Shown: positions 19,726 to 28,300 of the stretch, one piece after another
Layout: every line of letters starts with the position of its first letter
How positions within the stretch are numbered: position 1 is the stretch's first letter
Source of the DNA: Streptacidiphilus rugosus AM-16
Lineage (GTDB): Bacteria; Actinomycetota; Actinomycetes; Streptomycetales; Streptomycetaceae
Assembly: GCF_000744655.1 (NCBI RefSeq)
Contig: NZ_JQMJ01000004.1
Coordinates: 6,572,001 to 6,636,000 of the forward strand
DNA: 64,000 bases
Reading direction: 5' to 3'
Notes under the pieces: model-generated
The model's database searches: none
Told to the model about the DNA's origin: nothing
The model's input: only the letters and a program-made list of their open reading frames with translations
Translations under genes and position numbers: made by a program

Positions 19726-21957
19726 TCACACGCGGCTGCCGGCGAGCGGGGTCGTCTCCGCGCCGACGGCCGGGACGCCGGTCTCCGCGGCGCTCGTGTG
19801 CTCCTCCTCCGGCTCACCGCCCTCGCTGACGCCGAACCGCTCGTGCAGCCTGCGCAGCGGCCCCGGCGCCCACCAGGCGCCGCGGCCCAGCAGCGCCATC
19901 ACGGCCGGCACCAGCAGGGTGCGGACCACGGTCGCGTCGACCAGGACGGCGAAGGCCGCGCCGATGCCGAGCTCCTTGATGAAGGTGAGCCGCGAGATCC
20001 CCAGCGCGCCGATCGCCACGACGAAGAGCAACGCCGCCGAGGTGACGATGCCACCGGTGCGGGAGATGCCGACCGCGACGGCGGTGCGCTCGTCGGCGCC
20101 CTTGGCGCGGGCCTCCTTGATCCGGCCGAGCAGGAAGACGTTGTAGTCGGTCGAGAGGCCGAAGGCGAGCGCGAAGAGGATGACCGGCGAGGTCTCCTCC
20201 AGTGCGCCAGTCGCGGTGAAGTTCAGCAGGCCGCCGAGGTGGCCGTCCTGGAACACCCACACCAGCATGCCGAAGGCGGCGCCCACCGAGAGCGCGTTCA
20301 TCAGCAGGCCCTGCACCGAGAGCCAGAGCGATCCGGTGAACAGGAAGAGCAGCAGCATGGTCAGCGCCGCCAGCAGCAGGCCGGCCGGCAGCAGGTGCGC
20401 GCCGATGCTCGCCCGCTGGGCCAGGAAGTCGGCGCTCGCGCCGGTGAACCTGGCGGTGGCCGGGGCGGGCACGTGCTCGAGCTGCTGCACGGTGGCCAGC
20501 GGACCGGCCTGGAGCGGCTGGCCGGAGAGCGAGGCGTCGATCTCCCAGTGGTTCGCGCCGAGGCGGACCGGCGCGGTCACGGCCCGGACGCCGGGGACCC
20601 GGCCGAGCGCGGTGGCGTAGTCGGCCATCGCGGCGGCGCTCGCGCCGTCGTCCAGCACGATCCGCGCCGAGGCGGGCTGCTGCGCGAAGGCGGTGGAGAG
20701 CTGCTGGGCCACCTGGCCCGAGCTGGTGGAGAGCGGCAGCACCGAGGAGTCGACGCCGCTGAACTTGATGCCGGCCGCCGGAGAGGCCACCAGCAGCAGC
20801 ACCGCGACGCCGCCCACCGCGTAGAACGCCGGACGCCTCATCACGCCACGGGCCAGCCGCTCCCAGCGGCGCACCACGCGCTCGGCGCTCGTCGCCCGGC
20901 CGCGGCCGAAGGAGAGCGCGTCGATCCGGTGACCCAACGCCGCGAGCAGCGCCGGCAGCACGACCAGGGCGAAGAACGCGGCCGAGAGCACGGTGAGGAT
21001 GCCGGCGCTGCCGAGCGAGCGCAGGTACGGCAGCGGGAAGACGAGCAGCGCGGACAGCGCCACGGCCACGGTGAAGGCGCTGAAGGCGACGGTGCGACCC
21101 GCCGTCAGCACCGTGCGCCGCACGGCCTCCCCGGTGCCCGCGACCTCGCGGGCGCGGTCGGCGGCCAGCTCCTCGCGGAAGCGGGAGACCATGAGCAGAC
21201 TGAAGTCGATGCACAGGCCGAGTCCGAGCGCGAAGATCAGGTCCATGGCGCTCGCGGAGACCGAGGTGACGACGGTCAGCAGGCGGACCGCGGCCATCGC
21301 CAGCATCATCGCGAACACCCCGCCGAACAGCGGGATCAGCGCGGCGACCAGCCCGCGGAAGACGAAGAAGAGCAGGATCAGCAGGATCGGCATGGCGACG
21401 GCCTCGCCGAGCCCGAGGTCCTTGGTGGAGACCTGGGCGACCTGCACGTGGCCGGGGGTGGCCCCGCCCAGGAGCGTGGTGTCGCGCAGCAACGGATCGG
21501 CGGCGATCGCCTTCTGGAGCGCCGTCACCGCGTCGACGTCGTGCGGCGAGGCGATCGGGCCGACCTCGGCGACGACGGCGGTGCTGCGGCCGTCGGTGGA
21601 GATCAGTGCGGGCAGGTGTGCGCCGGCGTAGTCCAGCACCTGCTTCACCTCGGGCCGGGCGCGCAGCACCCGGATCGCCTCGGTCACCGAGGCGGGCACG
21701 GGCGAGTCCGCGCTGATCGGCTGGTCGGTGCGGACCAGCAGAACGTAGCCCTGCTGCGGGTCGATGCCCGTCGCGTGCTGGATCACCGTGCGCGCCGCGA
21801 CGTTGCTGCCGCCCGGGTCGTCGTAGTCCGACGCCCCGTTGGTGAGCTTCTGCTGGAGCGAGCCGCCGACGGCGGCGGCCAGGAAGAGCAGGACCAGCGA
21901 GGCCAGCAGAGCCAGGCGGCGCCGGCGGTGGAGAACGGAGGCAAGTGTCTCGAACAT
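19726..21957 (-). CDS. MMPL-family (RND superfamily) transporter
   Basis: 743 residues with the duplicated RND layout: TM1, a large extracytoplasmic loop (about 40-165), TM2-6, a second loop (about 400-510) and TM8-12. The FALGLGLCIDFSLLMVSRFREE and FALAFGLSTDYNVFLLGRIKEA segments contain the conserved proton-relay Asp of MMPL proteins. Such proteins export lipids and lipophilic metabolites, suitable for a fatty-acid-derived product. It is the only biosynthesis-side unit without a heptamer site; its promoter has a different inverted repeat, so it may answer to another regulator. Confidence 0.92.
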   Translation of the reverse strand: MFETLASVLHRRRRLALLASLVLLFLAAAVGGSLQQKLTNGASDYDDPGGSNVAARTVIQHATGIDPQQGYVLLVRTDQPISADSPVPASVTEAIRVLRARPEVKQVLDYAGAHLPALISTDGRSTAVVAEVGPIASPHDVDAVTALQKAIAADPLLRDTTLLGGATPGHVQVAQVSTKDLGLGEAVAMPILLILLFFVFRGLVAALIPLFGGVFAMMLAMAAVRLLTVVTSVSASAMDLIFALGLGLCIDFSLLMVSRFREELAADRAREVAGTGEAVRRTVLTAGRTVAFSAFTVAVALSALLVFPLPYLRSLGSAGILTVLSAAFFALVVLPALLAALGHRIDALSFGRGRATSAERVVRRWERLARGVMRRPAFYAVGGVAVLLLVASPAAGIKFSGVDSSVLPLSTSSGQVAQQLSTAFAQQPASARIVLDDGASAAAMADYATALGRVPGVRAVTAPVRLGANHWEIDASLSGQPLQAGPLATVQQLEHVPAPATARFTGASADFLAQRASIGAHLLPAGLLLAALTMLLLFLFTGSLWLSVQGLLMNALSVGAAFGMLVWVFQDGHLGGLLNFTATGALEETSPVILFALAFGLSTDYNVFLLGRIKEARAKGADERTAVAVGISRTGGIVTSAALLFVVAIGALGISRLTFIKELGIGAAFAVLVDATVVRTLLVPAVMALLGRGAWWAPGPLRRLHERFGVSEGGEPEEEHTSAAETGVPAVGAETTPLAGSRV

Positions 21958-22000
21958 GTCCTCAGCGCTTTCGTTCGGGGACAGTCAGTGCGGTCGGTCT

Positions 22001-22021
22001 TTGCATGCTTATGACAAGCAA
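22001..22021 (-). promoter_or_regulatory. Candidate operator of the MMPL gene
   Basis: Imperfect 21-bp inverted repeat with arms TTGCxTG / CAxGCAA, 44-64 bp before the MMPL start, in the place of a promoter. TetR-type repressors often use such sites next to MMPL genes; the regulator is not identified. Confidence 0.35.
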
Positions 22022-22028
22022 TGCCGGA

Positions 22029-22068
22029 AGGGCCGGGCACGGTGCGGGGGAACACCGTGCCCGGCCCT
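22029..22068 (-). terminator. Hairpin terminator after the FkbH-associated ACP
   Basis: Perfect 16-bp stem AGGGCCGGGCACGGTG / CACCGTGCCCGGCCCT, 8-nt loop, immediately after the ACP stop at 22073. It isolates the MMPL promoter from the upstream operon. Confidence 0.85.
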
Positions 22069-22072
22069 GGTC

Positions 22073-22300
22073 TCAGGCGGCGGTCAGTACGTCGTAGATG
22101 CCGCGCAGGCTGCGCTCGGCGAGCACCCGGCCCACCGGCACGCGGTTGCCGGTCTTCTTCTCCACCGCGGCGACCAGGCGCAGCGTCTGGAGCGAGTCCC
22201 AGGCGACGACGCGGTCGAAGTCGGACTCGAGGTCGCTCTCGGCGAGCGGCAGGGCCAGCTCGTCACGGACGAGCTCCAGGAAGGATTCCTCTGTGAGCAT
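22073..22300 (-). CDS. Acyl carrier protein paired with the FkbH-like enzyme
   Basis: 75 residues with the phosphopantetheine site AWDSL (Ser36) and the VPVGRVL segment shared with the ACP at 2836. It lies 3 bp after the FkbH-like gene, the usual pairing in glyceryl-ACP-forming systems (FkbH/ACP, AbyA2/AbyA3, Agg2/Agg3). It is the best candidate for the glyceryl carrier. Confidence 0.9.
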   Translation of the reverse strand: MLTEESFLELVRDELALPLAESDLESDFDRVVAWDSLQTLRLVAAVEKKTGNRVPVGRVLAERSLRGIYDVLTAA

Positions 22301-22303
22301 GGT

Positions 22304-24256
22304 TTACGACCCTCCGAGGGCGACGTCGAGCTGGACATAGGCGGGGGCTTCGGGCAGGTCGGCGAGCGCGTGGGTGAAGCCGAGCTCGCCCTCGTCGGTC
22401 GCGCTGGTCTGCTCGAAGCCGAGGGTGGGCCAGAAGTCCTTGACCCGGTGGTTCTTCTTGGTGGGGCGGTAGGCCGCGGTGGCCTCGGTCACCCCGAGGT
22501 GGTCGCGGGCGTGGGCGAGCACGGCCGCCACCGTGGACTGCTCGATGCCGCGCGCGAAGACCCGGCAGCTGAGGATCATGTTGTCGATGTGCAGCCGCTC
22601 GCCCTCGCGGTGCGCGAAGAGCGCGCCGACGACGCCGTTGTCGCCGAAGCGGTCCCCGGAGCGGACGGAGACGACCAGGTGCTCCGGGTCGTCGATCCTG
22701 GCCCGCACCTCCGCGGGCTGCAGGCGCTCGGTGGTGAGGTTGAACTGGTTGGTGCGGAGCGTCAGCTGGGCGACGCGGGCGAGGTCGCCGTCGCCGACGG
22801 CGGACACCTGGACCCGCACCCCGAGCTTGTCCAGGTACTCCTCCATGGAGCCGCTGCTGTCCAGCAGGTCCTGGCGGTCGGACTCGACCCGGTACAGCGC
22901 GGCCCGCTCACGGTCCTCCGCCGTCAGCTCCCGCACGTCGAACCAGCCGTCGGCGAGCAACCGCTCGATGTGCAGGGCCGGCTCCTCGTCGAGCCTGACC
23001 ACCGCCACCTCGGGGAGGCTGGAGGCGACCAGTCCGGTCTCGAACGGCGAGTCGTCGACGAAGACGAAGCTGTCGACGCCCAGGTTGAGCCGGTCGGCGA
23101 TGTCGCGGAGGTTGCCGTCCTTGGGATTCCAGTTGGCGTTGACCCGCACGAAGTCGGTGTCGCGCAGCTGCATGTCGGGGTGGGTGCGCAGCACCTCCAG
23201 CACCGGCTCCAGGTCGTTCTTGCTGCACACTGCGAGCAGCACGCCCTGGGAGCCGATCTGCTTGACGACCTTCTGGAAGTTGCCGAACGCCTCGCCGCGG
23301 AAGGTGGTCGCGGCGGCGATGCCGTCCGCGCCGTCGTCCCCGAGCACGCCGTCCCACATGGTGTTGTCCAGGTCGACGACCAGGACCTTCTTGGCCCGGC
23401 CCTTGAGCGTCCTGGCCAGGTGGCCGATCTCGCGGGCGTAGCGGCCGAGCAGTTCCTCGCCCAGGTTGGCCTTGGCGTACGAGGCCATCCGCGGCTCGTT
23501 CAGCGGGCCGCCGTGGGCGACCAGCGGGTCCAGGTCGACCACGACCAGACGCTCGTGGGTCGTGGCCAGCCGCAGCAGGCCCGCGTTGAACTCGCGCCAG
23601 GCCGCGCCGAGCACCGCGCGGGACCGCAGGTCGACCAGCTGGTGGGTGTGGTGCCGGTGCAGCGGCAGGGTGTTGAGGACCAGCGTCGCGCCGCCCTCGT
23701 GCGCGACGAAGCGCTCGACCAGCGTGGTCAGCTGCGCCAGTTTGGCGGCGGCGGCCTGCTCCAGGTCCTCCACCCGCCAGACGGGCGGCAGTTCGTCGAA
23801 GACGGCCTCCGCGTCCAGGACCACCAGCGCCAGGTCGAGGCCCGCCGCGTAGAGGTGGCTCCCGGTGTCCTGCAGCTCGCGCAGGTAGCCGTCGAAGTCG
23901 CCGAGGGCCAGCCGCAGCGCGAAGCCGTGCCGGGCCAGCTCGGCGGTGAGCGGGCCGGCGATCGGGCCGACGGTGGAGTGACCGGCCACGGCCACGCTGA
24001 CGGTGGTGGTGCCCGGGTGCTCGGCCAGGATCTGCTCGGGGTCGAGCCGGGCCAGGAACTGCCCGGCGCGGGCCAGGTCGGCGGCGCCGTTCTCGCCGGA
24101 GGCGAGCTCGGCCAGCAGGCTCGGCAGCGCGGGGAAGTCGGCGGCGAGCCGGCCTGCCGCGTTCAGCTCACGGAGCCGGTCCATCGGAGCTGCCGGCTGC
24201 GGTGATGCCGGCCCGCTCGCCTCCGCGCCCGGCGGGGTGGTCGCGACCGTGGTCAT
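22304..24256 (-). CDS. FkbH-like glyceryl-ACP synthase (HAD family)
   Basis: 650 residues. The N-terminal 280 residues look like the SGNH-like region common in this family. The HAD domain starts with DLDNTMWDG (Asp295, Asp297) and continues with the CSKND and FVDDSPFE motifs; a C-terminal acetyltransferase-like part contains GVVGALFAHREG. FkbH proteins take 1,3-bisphosphoglycerate and place D-glycerate on an ACP. Without the dehydrogenase pair used to make methoxymalonyl-ACP, and with a KAS III and an E2-type acyltransferase in the cluster, a tetronate role is favoured. ATG 24256 has GAGGAGA upstream. Probably co-transcribed with KAS III-like gene 2. Confidence 0.92.
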   Translation of the reverse strand: MTTVATTPPGAEASGPASPQPAAPMDRLRELNAAGRLAADFPALPSLLAELASGENGAADLARAGQFLARLDPEQILAEHPGTTTVSVAVAGHSTVGPIAGPLTAELARHGFALRLALGDFDGYLRELQDTGSHLYAAGLDLALVVLDAEAVFDELPPVWRVEDLEQAAAAKLAQLTTLVERFVAHEGGATLVLNTLPLHRHHTHQLVDLRSRAVLGAAWREFNAGLLRLATTHERLVVVDLDPLVAHGGPLNEPRMASYAKANLGEELLGRYAREIGHLARTLKGRAKKVLVVDLDNTMWDGVLGDDGADGIAAATTFRGEAFGNFQKVVKQIGSQGVLLAVCSKNDLEPVLEVLRTHPDMQLRDTDFVRVNANWNPKDGNLRDIADRLNLGVDSFVFVDDSPFETGLVASSLPEVAVVRLDEEPALHIERLLADGWFDVRELTAEDRERAALYRVESDRQDLLDSSGSMEEYLDKLGVRVQVSAVGDGDLARVAQLTLRTNQFNLTTERLQPAEVRARIDDPEHLVVSVRSGDRFGDNGVVGALFAHREGERLHIDNMILSCRVFARGIEQSTVAAVLAHARDHLGVTEATAAYRPTKKNHRVKDFWPTLGFEQTSATDEGELGFTHALADLPEAPAYVQLDVALGGS

Positions 24257-24281
24257 GATGTGTGCTCTCCTCACGTCAGGA

Positions 24282-24315
24282 GTCGGATGGGCTCAGAGGT
24301 CGGATGGGCTCAGAG
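24282..24315. repeat. Exact 17-bp tandem duplication in a gene junction
   Basis: GTCGGATGGGCTCAGAG occurs twice back to back (24282-24298 and 24299-24315) between the KAS III-like gene 2 stop and the FkbH-like start. Confidence 0.75.
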
Positions 24316-24328
24316 GTTCGACAGGCCG

Positions 24329-25363
24329 TCAGGCCGGGACGTCCAGCAGTTCGAGCAGGGCCGCGCTCCACACCACGCCGGTGCCGACGCCGATGACCAG
24401 CACCCGGTCGCCGACGGAGAGCGGTGCGGTTCGTACGAGGTGGTCGAGGTTGACGAACTGGTCGGCGGCGCCCATGTGTCCGAGGCCGCACCCCCAGTCG
24501 TGGACGGTCCGTTCAGGGTCCACGCCCAGGGGTTCCCACAGACCCCAACGGGCGACCGGGAGACCGACGTTGGCGTGGACGACCCAGTCGACGTCGGCGC
24601 GCTTCAGCCCGCCGGCGTCCTCCAGCGCGCGGTCGACCACGCCGCACAGGCGGTCGGCCATCCGCGCCATCGCCGCGCGCAACCGCTCCTCGTCGCCGCC
24701 GAAGTGGGCGCGCCTGCGGTCGGCGAGCGAGACCCGGAGACCGTCCGCGAAGGGAGCGGCGGTCCAGGACGGGCCCCGGTACACCGCCTCCAGCGCGGAG
24801 TCGGCGACCGAGGCGGTGCTGAGCAGCCGGGCGAAGCCCGCCCGCCGGCTCAGCACGACGGCTCCCGCGCCGTCACCGAAGACCTGCTGGTCGTCCAGGA
24901 TCCAGCGGTCCACGTAGGGGAGGTGGAAGGAGTCCCCCGCGGTGACCAGCGCCGCGGGTTCGGGCCGGGAGGCCAGCCAGGAGGCGGCCAGTTCCAGGGC
25001 GACCAGCCCGCCGACCGAGCCCTGCCGCACCTCGGCGGTGGGAGCGGCCCCGCCGACGGTCTCGTGCTGCACGAACGAGGCGGGCGTCCACAGATCCTGG
25101 CCCTGGTGACCGGAACCGGCGTGCACCACCAGACCGAAGTCGGCGGGCCCGTGGCCCGACCGCTCCACGGCGGCGCGCCCGGCGGCGGCGGCCATCCACG
25201 CGGGGCTCTCCACGGCCGGATCGCTGACGCGGACCGCACGGATGCCGTTGGCCGACTGGGCCTCCGGGCTGTAGCGCCCGGCCGCGACGGCCTCCTCGGC
25301 GGTCTCCTCCCGCTGCGGGAGGTAGGCCCCGAGTCCGGCCAGATACAGGTTCTCCCAGCGCAT
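24329..25363 (-). CDS. KAS III-like acyltransferase 2 with Ser in the active site
   Basis: 344 residues, clearly a paralogue of the protein at 14942: both begin MRWEN-Y-AGLGAYLP and share WTPA, RLLSTAS and VYGDGAG-type segments. Ser116 in RQGSVGG replaces the nucleophilic Cys; His263 (VVHANV) and GHMGAAD (His296, Asp301) are kept. Keeping the same triad in two diverged copies suggests active Ser-dependent acyltransferases, not decay. They may act as two separate steps or as a heterodimer. It starts at ATG 25363 after a GGAGG-like site and is followed after 72 bp by the FkbH-like gene. Confidence 0.85.
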   Translation of the reverse strand: MRWENLYLAGLGAYLPQREETAEEAVAAGRYSPEAQSANGIRAVRVSDPAVESPAWMAAAAGRAAVERSGHGPADFGLVVHAGSGHQGQDLWTPASFVQHETVGGAAPTAEVRQGSVGGLVALELAASWLASRPEPAALVTAGDSFHLPYVDRWILDDQQVFGDGAGAVVLSRRAGFARLLSTASVADSALEAVYRGPSWTAAPFADGLRVSLADRRRAHFGGDEERLRAAMARMADRLCGVVDRALEDAGGLKRADVDWVVHANVGLPVARWGLWEPLGVDPERTVHDWGCGLGHMGAADQFVNLDHLVRTAPLSVGDRVLVIGVGTGVVWSAALLELLDVPA

Positions 25364-25415
25364 GGCCACCTCCTCGGCGTGATCGGTCCCGACGCGGTCG
25401 ACTGTCGCAGCGGCT

Positions 25416-25433
25416 GCTAAAGCTGGTCTTGCG
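25416..25433 (-). promoter_or_regulatory. Heptamer direct-repeat site of the KAS III-like 2 / FkbH / ACP unit
   Basis: Gene-sense CGCAAGA (25427-25433), 4-bp spacer, CTTTAGC (25416-25422), 53-70 bp upstream of the start. It overlaps the end of the SRPBCC gene, so it is an internal promoter site. Confidence 0.6.
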
Positions 25434-25971
25434 CCGCCTGCGCCGCCGCCACGGAGACGGGCGCCGGCGCGGCGCTCTCGGCGGCCAGACGCAGCTCGGA
25501 CATCCAGTCGACCAGCCCGGCGCGCAGCTTCTCCGCGTCGTAGTAGAGCGGCAGGAGCGGCCCCGACATGCACTCCTCGGCGGTCACCAGGGTGCCGCCG
25601 CCGTCGGCGACCAGGAGCTGCCGGTGCACGGCCCGCGCCAGGAACCCGCCGCAGACCCCGCTCCAGCTGATCTCCTGCTCCGGGAGGACGACCGCGATCC
25701 GCGAGTCGATCCGGTGCCCGTGGTTGCGCCAGCGGAACGGCTGATCCACCGCCACTCCCCCGGGCAGCTCGACCCCGCTGATGCCCGCGCTCCAGGCGGG
25801 CCAGCCGCCGATGTCGGCGAGCAGCCGCCACACCACCGCGACGGGGGCCTCGATCCGCAGCCGGTGGACCGCCTGCACCTGGGCGTCAGGGTCGAGCCTG
25901 CCGCGCTTGGCGTAGTCGTAGTGCAGGTCGGCGATCGCGCGACCGGAGCTCAGCAGCGTCCTGATCCCCAT
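25417..25971 (-). CDS. SRPBCC (START/polyketide-cyclase-like) protein
   Basis: 184 residues. The central part (RIEAPVAVVWRLLADIGGWPAW, then LPEQEISWSG) is typical of the SRPBCC ligand-binding fold, which binds hydrophobic molecules and in some pathways acts as a cyclase or aromatase. It starts 6 bp after the FAD monooxygenase stop and forms an operon with it. It may bind or shape the monooxygenase substrate; the catalytic residues are not conserved enough to assign a reaction. Confidence 0.78.
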   Translation of the reverse strand: MGIRTLLSSGRAIADLHYDYAKRGRLDPDAQVQAVHRLRIEAPVAVVWRLLADIGGWPAWSAGISGVELPGGVAVDQPFRWRNHGHRIDSRIAVVLPEQEISWSGVCGGFLARAVHRQLLVADGGGTLVTAEECMSGPLLPLYYDAEKLRAGLVDWMSELRLAAESAAPAPVSVAAAQAAQDQL

Positions 25972-25977
25972 CGCGTC

Positions 25978-27255
25978 TCAGCCCCTCGCCTGCGCCGCGG
26001 CCACCCGTCGGCCGGCCGTCGCCTCGGCGGTCCTGGCCAGGTCCAGGTCCAGCGGGTCGATCTCGTGCTGGGCGTTGATCACCCGGTCGAAGAGGCGGTA
26101 CTTGACCGGCAGCTTGTCCAGCAGCCAGTAGCGGATCCGGCGGCGCACGCGCTCCGCCGGACTGTCCATGGCGAGCGCGGCCTCCTGCATCCGCTGGAAC
26201 TTGGTGACGAAGCGCTTGTGCGTCCGCCGCGTCTCGACGAACCCGGCCAGCTGCCGCTCCCTGACCGGGCCCTGGCTCTCGGCCAGCGCGGCGGCGATCA
26301 CCGGCGTGAGCACGACGGCGTCCTGCAGCGCGACGTTGACGCCCTGTCCCAGGATCGGCGTGCAGGTGTGCGAGGCGTCGCCGATCAGCACCAGGCCGTC
26401 CCTGGTCCAGCGGTCGAGTTCGGCCGTGAAGATCTCCAGGAAGGACGTGTCGTCCCAGGAGGTGAGGTGCTCGCGGAGCAGCGGCGCGAGTCGGGGGTCG
26501 AGCGCGGCGATGCCGTCCCTGAACGACTCGAAGCCGGCCCGGCGCAGGTCCGTCAGACCCCGCTTGGGCAGGTTGTGGCCGATCCGGAGCAGGTCGGGGA
26601 AGGTCGGCAGCACCATGATGTGGCGCTCGCCGTCGGCGATCAGCTCGGCCTCCTGCTTCCAGCCCGCGGGACGCGGCAGCTTGAACGACAGGAAGTCGCG
26701 GGCCATCGGCTTGACGTCCGCCTCGAGGCCTGCGGCCCGCCGCACCTTCGAGAACCGCCCGTCGGCCCCGACGACCAGCCGCGCCCGCACCTCGGCCCGG
26801 GTGCCGTCCGGCTCCTTCAGCACGGCGCCGAGGACGGTGCCGTCCTCGATGATCAGCTCGCTGAAGGCGGTGCCGGACGCGTAGGCGAAGCTGGGCAGGT
26901 CGAGGGCCGCTTCGTGGAAGATGCCGATCAGACTGGGCTGCGGGATGTCGATGGGCAGCGTTCCGATGGGGAACCTGCGGTAGTCGACGTGCAGGACGTC
27001 CCGGCCCTCCATCCGCATGGTGACGGCCTCGGTCTCCAGGAACCCGTGCGCGTCCAGCGCCGGCCCGAACCCCAGCCGCCGCAACGCGACGACGGACGGC
27101 GCGGCCAGCGTCTCCCCCCGGAACTCCCGGTCGAACGAGGTCTGCCGCTCCACCACCAGCACGTCGATCCCACGCCGGGCGAGCAGTGTCCCCAGCAGCG
27201 CCCCTGCGGGGCCACCACCGACGATCAACACATCGGTTTCGGTCGCGACTGTCAT
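25978..27255 (-). CDS. FAD-dependent monooxygenase (p-hydroxybenzoate hydroxylase type)
   Basis: 425 residues. N-terminal dinucleotide fold VLIVGGGPAGALLG, the VVGADGRFS motif in the middle, and GDASHTCTPILGQGVN (FAD ribityl-binding GD motif). These are group A flavoprotein hydroxylases or epoxidases using NAD(P)H and O2. ATG 27255 has GGGAG 6 bp upstream; an upstream TTG is less likely. First gene of a two-gene operon with the SRPBCC gene. It would hydroxylate or epoxidise the intermediate, but the substrate is unknown. Confidence 0.92.
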   Translation of the reverse strand: MTVATETDVLIVGGGPAGALLGTLLARRGIDVLVVERQTSFDREFRGETLAAPSVVALRRLGFGPALDAHGFLETEAVTMRMEGRDVLHVDYRRFPIGTLPIDIPQPSLIGIFHEAALDLPSFAYASGTAFSELIIEDGTVLGAVLKEPDGTRAEVRARLVVGADGRFSKVRRAAGLEADVKPMARDFLSFKLPRPAGWKQEAELIADGERHIMVLPTFPDLLRIGHNLPKRGLTDLRRAGFESFRDGIAALDPRLAPLLREHLTSWDDTSFLEIFTAELDRWTRDGLVLIGDASHTCTPILGQGVNVALQDAVVLTPVIAAALAESQGPVRERQLAGFVETRRTHKRFVTKFQRMQEAALAMDSPAERVRRRIRYWLLDKLPVKYRLFDRVINAQHEIDPLDLDLARTAEATAGRRVAAAQARG

Positions 27256-27301
27256 CCTCAACTCCCTGACGTGGACAGGCTTGGGGCTCGGCCTCCGACG
27301 T

Positions 27302-27330
27302 TAGGAAGGGGCTCTTGCGGAGAGCTAAAG
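27302..27330 (-). promoter_or_regulatory. Triple heptamer site of the monooxygenase operon
   Basis: Gene-sense CTTTAGC (27324-27330), CGCAAGA (27313-27319) and CTTCCTA (27302-27308), all at an 11-bp period, 47-75 bp upstream of the start at 27255. Confidence 0.6.
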
Positions 27331-27436
27331 ACGCGCGACGGCGGGGCCCCTTGCACCACCCCAGGGGCGCGAGGAACTGCGCGCCTCCGGCGCGCGGGCG
27401 CGCCACGTCACGGCACAAGGGAAGTTGCACCATCAA

Positions 27437-27538
27437 GGGGGCGCGGGGAACTGCGCGACAAGCCACCCTGCGAGGTGGAGCCCCGAACGCGCAGGGCCGT
27501 CCGCACAGGGTGGCTGTTCGCGCAGTTCCCGCGCCCCT
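27437..27538. repeat. Dispersed palindromic intergenic repeat, copy B
   Basis: Same family as 17814-17916: left arm GGGGGCGCGGGGAACTGCGC, extending into GACAAGCCACCC; right arm GGGTGGCTGTTCGCGCAGTT, ending GCGCCCCT. It is placed between the thioesterase stop and the monooxygenase promoter. A further partial arm (AGGGGCGCGAGGAACTGCGC) is at 27363-27382. Confidence 0.75.
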
Positions 27539-27547
27539 GGAGGGGCC

Positions 27548-28300
27548 CTACCGGGCCGCTGCGGCGAGGAGGTGGGTGAGGGAGTGGGCGAGGTCGGGGA
27601 GGAAGAGGTCCTCGTTCTCGCGGAGGAAGAAGTGGCCGCCGGGGAGAGTCCGCATGGCGAAGCCGGCGGAGGCGTAGCCGACCCACTCGGCCACCTCCGC
27701 CGGGGTGACCAGGGAGTCGTCGCGGCCCGCGTAGGCCTGGATCGGGACCGGCAGGGGGTCGCGGCGTGTGGGGCCGGGGCCGGAGCAGAGGCGGAGGTCG
27801 TCGCGGGCGATGGGCAGGAGCGCGCTCAGCCACTCCGGGTGGTCGAGGAGAACCTGCGGAATGCCGCCCAGCCCCACCAGCGAAGCGACCAGCTCGTCGT
27901 CCGACGCGTCCGGCGGCGCCAGCCGCGGCGGCGGCAAATGCGGTGCCCGGTACGCGCTGAGGATCAGCGCCTCCGGCAGGCGCTCGCCGCGCTCCTCCCG
28001 GTACTCGGCCAGCGAGAAGGCGATCAACGCGCCCATGCTGTGGCCGAACAGCACATGCGGACGCTCCAGCTCGGGCCCCAACTCGCGGTCCAGGTCCTCG
28101 ATCAGCAGCGGGAGATGCGTGAAACGCGGGTCCAGGGACCGGCCCTCGCGGCCGGGCAGCTGCACCGGCAGCACCTCCACCCGGTCGCCGAGGCGGCGTT
28201 GCCAGCCCGCGTAGGCGGACGCCCCGCCGCCGGCGTAGGGGAAGCAGAACATCAGCAGCCTGTCGTCGGGCGCCCGGCGCGTCGGCAGATAGCGCGTCAT
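27548..28300 (-). CDS. Type II thioesterase
   Basis: 250 residues, alpha/beta hydrolase fold. Oxyanion region CFPYAGGGASAY, nucleophile Ser88 in GHSMGA, and a late catalytic GGHFFL. Editing thioesterases of this type remove wrong acyl groups from carrier proteins of PKS and NRPS systems. The start overlaps the stop of the upstream hydrolase by 4 bp (ATGA), giving coupled translation. Confidence 0.93.
   Translation of the reverse strand: MTRYLPTRRAPDDRLLMFCFPYAGGGASAYAGWQRRLGDRVEVLPVQLPGREGRSLDPRFTHLPLLIEDLDRELGPELERPHVLFGHSMGALIAFSLAEYREERGERLPEALILSAYRAPHLPPPRLAPPDASDDELVASLVGLGGIPQVLLDHPEWLSALLPIARDDLRLCSGPGPTRRDPLPVPIQAYAGRDDSLVTPAEVAEWVGYASAGFAMRTLPGGHFFLRENEDLFLPDLAHSLTHLLAAAAR

Noticed and set aside
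22304..24256. FkbH-like gene as part of a methoxymalonyl-ACP pathway
   Set aside because: The needed 3-hydroxyacyl-CoA dehydrogenase, acyl-CoA dehydrogenase of the FkbI type beside it and O-methyltransferase are not in this operon; the KAS III and E2-type acyltransferase favour a tetronate. The two acyl-CoA dehydrogenases lie with the FAAL and look like the chain-desaturating type.
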